Assembly (NCBI RefSeq): GCF_000429005.1
Contig: NZ_AUBA01000004.1
Coordinates: forward strand, 186,001 to 250,000
Reading direction: 5' to 3'
Length of the DNA stretch: 64,000 bases
From: Novosphingobium acidiphilum DSM 19966
GTDB lineage: Bacteria > Pseudomonadota > Alphaproteobacteria > Sphingomonadales > Sphingomonadaceae
The position numbers and the translations under genes were made by a program. Shown here piece by piece: positions 62,099-64,000 of this stretch; position 1 is the stretch's first letter, and the number at the start of each line of letters is the position of its first letter. The notes beneath the pieces are model-generated. The model saw only the letters and a program-made list of their open reading frames with translations, was not told the origin of the DNA and did not search any database.

Positions 62099-62110
62099 GT
62101 GTCTGCTCCC

Positions 62111-63682
62111 TTATTCGGCAGGCATCGGGACGAACCCGGTGAAGGACCCGGCCGGCGCAACCGGATAATGCGGCTCGATCGGCCCTTTGCGGATCGACGC
62201 GATCATCAGGCGGATCTCGATCACCGCCAGCGTGCCATAAAGCGCGGTAAAGCCAATGATCGTCGTCCAGATCTGCGGGATCGTCAGCGAGGACGCGCCG
62301 AGGAACGTGGGCAGCACGCCATCCACCGACCATGGTTGCCGCCCGATTTCCGCCAGCACCCAGCCACCTTCGATCGCCAGCCATGGCAGCGGGATCATCA
62401 GCACCGCCAGCCTGAGGAACCACGGCTTGGAAAACTGGCAGGACGAGGCGCACCAGAAGGCCATGCCGAAATAGGCGATGAATCCAAAGCCCAGCCCGGC
62501 CATGCCGCGAAACAGCCAGAACATCACCGGCACGTTGGGTATCGTATCGCGCGCGGCCTGAAGGATCTGCGTATCACTGGCCTGACGCGGATCGGACACA
62601 TAGCGCTTGGTCAGCAAGGCAAAGCCAACGTCGCGCTTGTGCGCTTCGAAGACAGCGCGCGCGGCCACATCGTTCTGGTTCACTTTCAGCTTCTGGATCG
62701 CGTCATACCCGATGATGCCGCTGTGAATACGCTGATCGGCCTGCAACAGCAGGTCATTGATCCCGGTCACCTGACCGGTCAGGCTGTGCGTGCCGATCAC
62801 GCCCAGGACATAGGGCACCTTGATCGCATAGAGCGTCTGCTGCGTGGCAAGATCGGGCAGTCCGACCAGAGTCAGACCGGCCGGCGCGGGCTCTGTCTTC
62901 CACATCGCCTCGATCGCGGCCATTTTCATCTTCTGGTTGTCGGAAATGGTATAGCCGCTTTCATCGCCGAGCACGACCACCGACAGCGCGGAGGCCAGGC
63001 CGAACGCGGCGGCCACCATCATCGAACGGCGCGCCACATTGGTCCATTTGCCCTGCAACAGATAGATCGCCGAAACGCCCATGACGAACGTTGCCGCGCA
63101 GACGTAGCCGGCGCTGACGGTGTGCACGAATTTGGCCTGCGCCACGGGGTTGAACAGCACGGCATAAAAGTCAGTCACTTCCATGCGCATGGTCTGCGGA
63201 TTGAACGTGGCGCCGACAGGATTTTGCATCCAGCCATTGGCGATCAGGATCCACAATGCCGACAGGTTGGACCCCAGCGCGACCAGGAATGTGACGAACA
63301 GGTGCTGGACCCGGCTGAGCCGGTCCCAACCAAAGAACATCAGACCGACAAATGTGGCTTCCAGAAAGAACGCCATCAGCCCTTCGATCGCCAGTGGCGC
63401 GCCGAAAATATCGCCGACATAGTGGGCGTAATAGGCCCAGTTGGTGCCGAATTCGAATTCCATGGTAAGGCCGGTGGCGACGCCGAGGACAAAGTTGATC
63501 CCGAACAGCTTGCCCCAAAAGCGGGTGATCACGCGCCAGATCGGCCGCTTGGTGATCACATAGATGCTCTCCATAATGACCAGCATGAATGACAGGCCAA
63601 GAGTGAGAGGCACGAACAGAAAGTGGTACATGGCCGTCAGCGCAAACTGCAGCCGGGAAAGTTCAACTACCGCCATATCCAT
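62111..63682 (-). CDS. cydA: Cytochrome bd ubiquinol oxidase subunit I
   Basis: 523 aa. The haem ligand His is in the first helix (RLQFALTAMYHFLFVPLT), and GRQPWSVDGVLPT and EFGTNWAYYAHYVGD are family motifs. The length suits the long-Q-loop (CydA L-type) class. AGGAG lies before ATG 63682. The bd oxidase resists sulfide and NO, so its place in this locus is sensible. Confidence 0.93.
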   Translation of the reverse strand: MDMAVVELSRLQFALTAMYHFLFVPLTLGLSFMLVIMESIYVITKRPIWRVITRFWGKLFGINFVLGVATGLTMEFEFGTNWAYYAHYVGDIFGAPLAIEGLMAFFLEATFVGLMFFGWDRLSRVQHLFVTFLVALGSNLSALWILIANGWMQNPVGATFNPQTMRMEVTDFYAVLFNPVAQAKFVHTVSAGYVCAATFVMGVSAIYLLQGKWTNVARRSMMVAAAFGLASALSVVVLGDESGYTISDNQKMKMAAIEAMWKTEPAPAGLTLVGLPDLATQQTLYAIKVPYVLGVIGTHSLTGQVTGINDLLLQADQRIHSGIIGYDAIQKLKVNQNDVAARAVFEAHKRDVGFALLTKRYVSDPRQASDTQILQAARDTIPNVPVMFWLFRGMAGLGFGFIAYFGMAFWCASSCQFSKPWFLRLAVLMIPLPWLAIEGGWVLAEIGRQPWSVDGVLPTFLGASSLTIPQIWTTIIGFTALYGTLAVIEIRLMIASIRKGPIEPHYPVAPAGSFTGFVPMPAE

Positions 63683-63781
63683 CGGACATGCTCCTATGGG
63701 TGCGCACGCCAAACGGGCGCGGACCGGTCAATCGGCGGTGGGGCCACAGGAGACTCACTTGCCAATCGCACTTTCATTAAA

Positions 63782-63796
63782 TATGATACTTTCATA
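63782..63796. promoter_or_regulatory. AT-rich palindrome between cydA and the divergent gene
   Basis: TATGA-TACTT-TCATA lies in an AT-rich stretch (63775-63802) that contrasts with the GC-rich surroundings. It is a likely promoter/operator for cydAB or the divergent gene. Confidence 0.4.
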
Positions 63797-63798
63797 AT

Positions 63799-64000
63799 AT
63801 GGTCAAGCCAGCTCCCCAAGCAATCGCCCGTATCCGGCCAAACCCTTCAGCAGTCATCTGGTGGTTGACCGACAGTCTTGGCGCGATCCCGATCGCCGCA
63901 GCGATTGCGCTGGCTGTCGATGCCCGGACGGGTGCACGAACAGGTATGCTTTGGGCGAGCCTGCTCTTCATGGTTGGCGGTTGCTTGCGCGCAATGGCTG
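63799..64000 (+). CDS. Membrane protein, possibly CydD (5' part only)
   Basis: 67 codons from ATG to the window edge: MVKPAPQAIARIRPN, then a first hydrophobic helix (SLGAIPIAAAIALAV) and a second (MLWASLLFMVGGCLRAMA). Spacing of helices fits the start of an ABC exporter such as CydD, which is often next to cydAB, but the ATPase domain is beyond the edge. Confidence 0.45.
   Translation, partial: MVKPAPQAIARIRPNPSAVIWWLTDSLGAIPIAAAIALAVDARTGARTGMLWASLLFMVGGCLRAMA

Noticed and set aside
1..64000. CRISPR arrays, rRNA genes and insertion sequences
   Set aside because: No regularly spaced direct repeats, no rRNA segments and no transposase reading frames with flanking inverted repeats were recognised.

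Overview
The window is high-GC DNA whose gene families, codon use and small proteins point to an alphaproteobacterium of the Sphingomonadales (Novosphingobium/Sphingomonas-like). This is an inference from family resemblance; no rRNA is present to confirm it. Genes are dense, and many neighbours overlap by ATGA/TGATG junctions.

Region 1 (1-14.4 kb) is ordinary chromosomal backbone: a secreted alkaline-phosphatase-superfamily enzyme (cut by the window edge), a DsbD-type thiol reductase, an SDR dehydrogenase, a secreted M16 zinc protease, a GntR/YtrA-type operon (regulator, ABC ATPase, membrane protein) with a striking 19-bp palindrome over the regulator's start codon, an M42 aminopeptidase, a secreted amidohydrolase, a phytanoyl-CoA-type dioxygenase and a small secreted protein.

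Region 2 (14.5-31.0 kb) is a polyamine uptake and gamma-glutamylation locus: FadR-type regulator, class III aminotransferase, PuuD-like hydrolase, PotB/PotC/PotA-like importer, PuuB-like oxidase, PuuA-like synthetase and PotD-like binding protein. A TonB-dependent receptor follows. A TetR gene, a small secreted protein and an IorAB-like molybdenum hydroxylase lie inside the locus.

Region 3 (31.1-43.8 kb) is accessory DNA at a tRNA-Met(CAT) gene. The last 45 bp of the tRNA recur at 34,636-34,680. The 3.5-kb segment between the copies carries candidate integrase arm sites just inside both ends but no integrase. Its cargo is a secreted protein, a NUDIX hydrolase coupled to an EVE-HNH nuclease, and a solo HTH protein followed by BrnT with an HTH antitoxin. 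A second element begins directly after the repeat: tyrosine integrase, small ORF, ParB fragment, ParDE, HU, a Phd/PemK-like pair, and a 1,408-aa methyltransferase plus strawberry-notch helicase. It ends in scrambled remnants of an efflux operon (OMF scrap, N-terminally truncated adaptor, intact NodT-type OMF).

Region 4 (46.4-64 kb) looks like a sulfide/persulfide and thiosulfate handling locus: Crp/Fnr regulator, two DUF2892 proteins, TsdA-like dihaem cytochrome, methyltransferase, globin, TrxC-like thioredoxin, BigR/SqrR-like ArsR repressor, RND pump and adaptor, rhodanese, sulfide:quinone reductase, TolC-type OMF, MBL persulfide dioxygenase, TauE/SafE exporter, AhpD-like protein, DsrE-like protein, and the sulfide-tolerant cytochrome bd oxidase (cydA-cydB-cydX). 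A divergent membrane-protein gene is cut by the right edge. No CRISPR array, rRNA or insertion sequence was recognised.
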